From positions 5,948-12,003 of the forward strand of contig PASZ01000001.1 of assembly GCA_002712245.1 (NCBI GenBank): a stretch of 6,056 nt of DNA, given 5' to 3'. Positions 5,659 through 6,056 of this stretch are shown piece after piece. The first letter of the stretch is position 1. The number at the start of each line of letters is the position of its first letter. The notes under the pieces were generated by a model. That model saw nothing but the letters and a program-made list of their open reading frames with translations. It made no database searches and had not been told where the DNA came from. The stretch comes from Fidelibacterota bacterium (GTDB taxonomy: Bacteria > Fidelibacterota > Marinisomatia > Marinisomatales > TCS55). The translations under genes and the position numbers were made by a program.

Positions 5659-6056
5659 ATGATTAAAAACCTACTTAAAAATAAAATACTTACCATTGAT
5701 GGTGCCATGGGGACTATGGTCCAGTCTTATGAGTTATCTGAGGAGGATTTTAGGAAAGATCAATTCAAGGATCATCCTATAGATTTAAAAGGTAACAATG
5801 ATATACTTGTTTTAACTCAGCCTCAAATAATTTCCGAAATACATAAGCGCTATCTTGAAGCTGGTGCTGATATCATTGAAACTAATACGTTTAATGCTAA
5901 CTCTATTTCTCAATCTGACTACCAATTAGAAGATCAGGTTTACAATATCAACCATGAAGCGGCCAAAATTGCTTCTAAGATTGCAAAATCTTATAAAGAC
6001 AAGCCTAGATTTGTTGCTGGCGCTATTGGCCCAACAAGCAGAACAGCATCATTAAG
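5659..6056 (+). CDS. metH: Cobalamin-dependent methionine synthase MetH, N-terminal part (runs off the window)
   Basis: MetH transfers a methyl group from methyltetrahydrofolate through cobalamin to homocysteine, making methionine. The 132 visible codons are the start of the homocysteine-binding (S-methyltransferase) barrel. They show LTIDGAMGTMVQ (residues 11-22), then KGNNDILVLTQP, HKRYLEAGADIIETNTFNAN and VAGAIGPTSRTASL. These fit the MetH branch more closely than betaine or S-methylmethionine enzymes. The zinc-binding cysteines and the folate, cobalamin and activation domains lie beyond the edge, so full length and domain content cannot be checked. The ATG at 5659 is the only sensible start: an in-frame TAG lies at 5641-5643, and the conserved motif begins at residue 11. 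AAGGG seven bases upstream is the likely ribosome binding site. Expression is controlled by the SAM-II riboswitch and terminator. Confidence 0.95.
   Translation, partial: MIKNLLKNKILTIDGAMGTMVQSYELSEEDFRKDQFKDHPIDLKGNNDILVLTQPQIISEIHKRYLEAGADIIETNTFNANSISQSDYQLEDQVYNINHEAAKIASKIAKSYKDKPRFVAGAIGPTSRTASL

Overview
The window is AT-rich bacterial DNA with dense, intron-free genes and short intergenic gaps. Gene content suggests a free-living, probably marine bacterium of the FCB (Bacteroidota/Chlorobiota/Marinimicrobia) side of the tree. The pointers are a short QueG of about 306 residues without the C-terminal repeat region of E. coli or Bacillus QueG, an rng-rplU-rpmA cluster, an L27 without the N-terminal extension of Firmicutes, and a SAM-II riboswitch (a class best known from Alphaproteobacteria, Bacteroidota and marine metagenomes). 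The taxonomic placement is inference; a marine alphaproteobacterium is less likely but not excluded.

Layout, left to right. Positions 1-1919 (+) are a tightly packed run: the last 12 codons of an unidentified gene, queG (epoxyqueuosine reductase), elbB (DJ-1/PfpI-like glyoxalase family) and a 97-residue Rieske [2Fe-2S] protein. Two of the three junctions are ATGA stop/start overlaps. After a 79-base convergent gap with no clear terminator comes mdh (malate dehydrogenase, minus). A 10-bp hairpin with a nine-base T tract at 2991-3029 separates mdh from the minus-strand operon rng-rplU-rpmA (RNase G, L21, L27).

Positions 5272-5658 are a 387-base divergent regulatory region between rng and metH. 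On the rng side there is a good sigma70-type promoter (TAGACA, 17 bases, TAAAAT). Its predicted transcript begins at a compact two-hairpin leader, whose second hairpin ends in a GAAA tetraloop. On the metH side there is a SAM-II riboswitch whose 3' strand, GCTAAAAAGG, is perfectly complementary to CCTTTTTAGC ten bases downstream. That second segment overlaps the 5' arm of an intrinsic terminator whose T run abuts the metH ATG. The parts make a complete transcription-attenuation switch: high SAM favours the pseudoknot and terminator, low SAM favours the antiterminator and metH expression. The window ends inside metH (cobalamin-dependent methionine synthase), after 132 codons.

Functional threads: MetH and QueG are both cobalamin-using enzymes, so the organism needs B12. 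RNase G shares an operon with two large-subunit ribosomal proteins, linking RNA processing to ribosome production. The strongest findings are the metH switch, which is readable base by base, and the rng leader, which I cannot match to a family I know.
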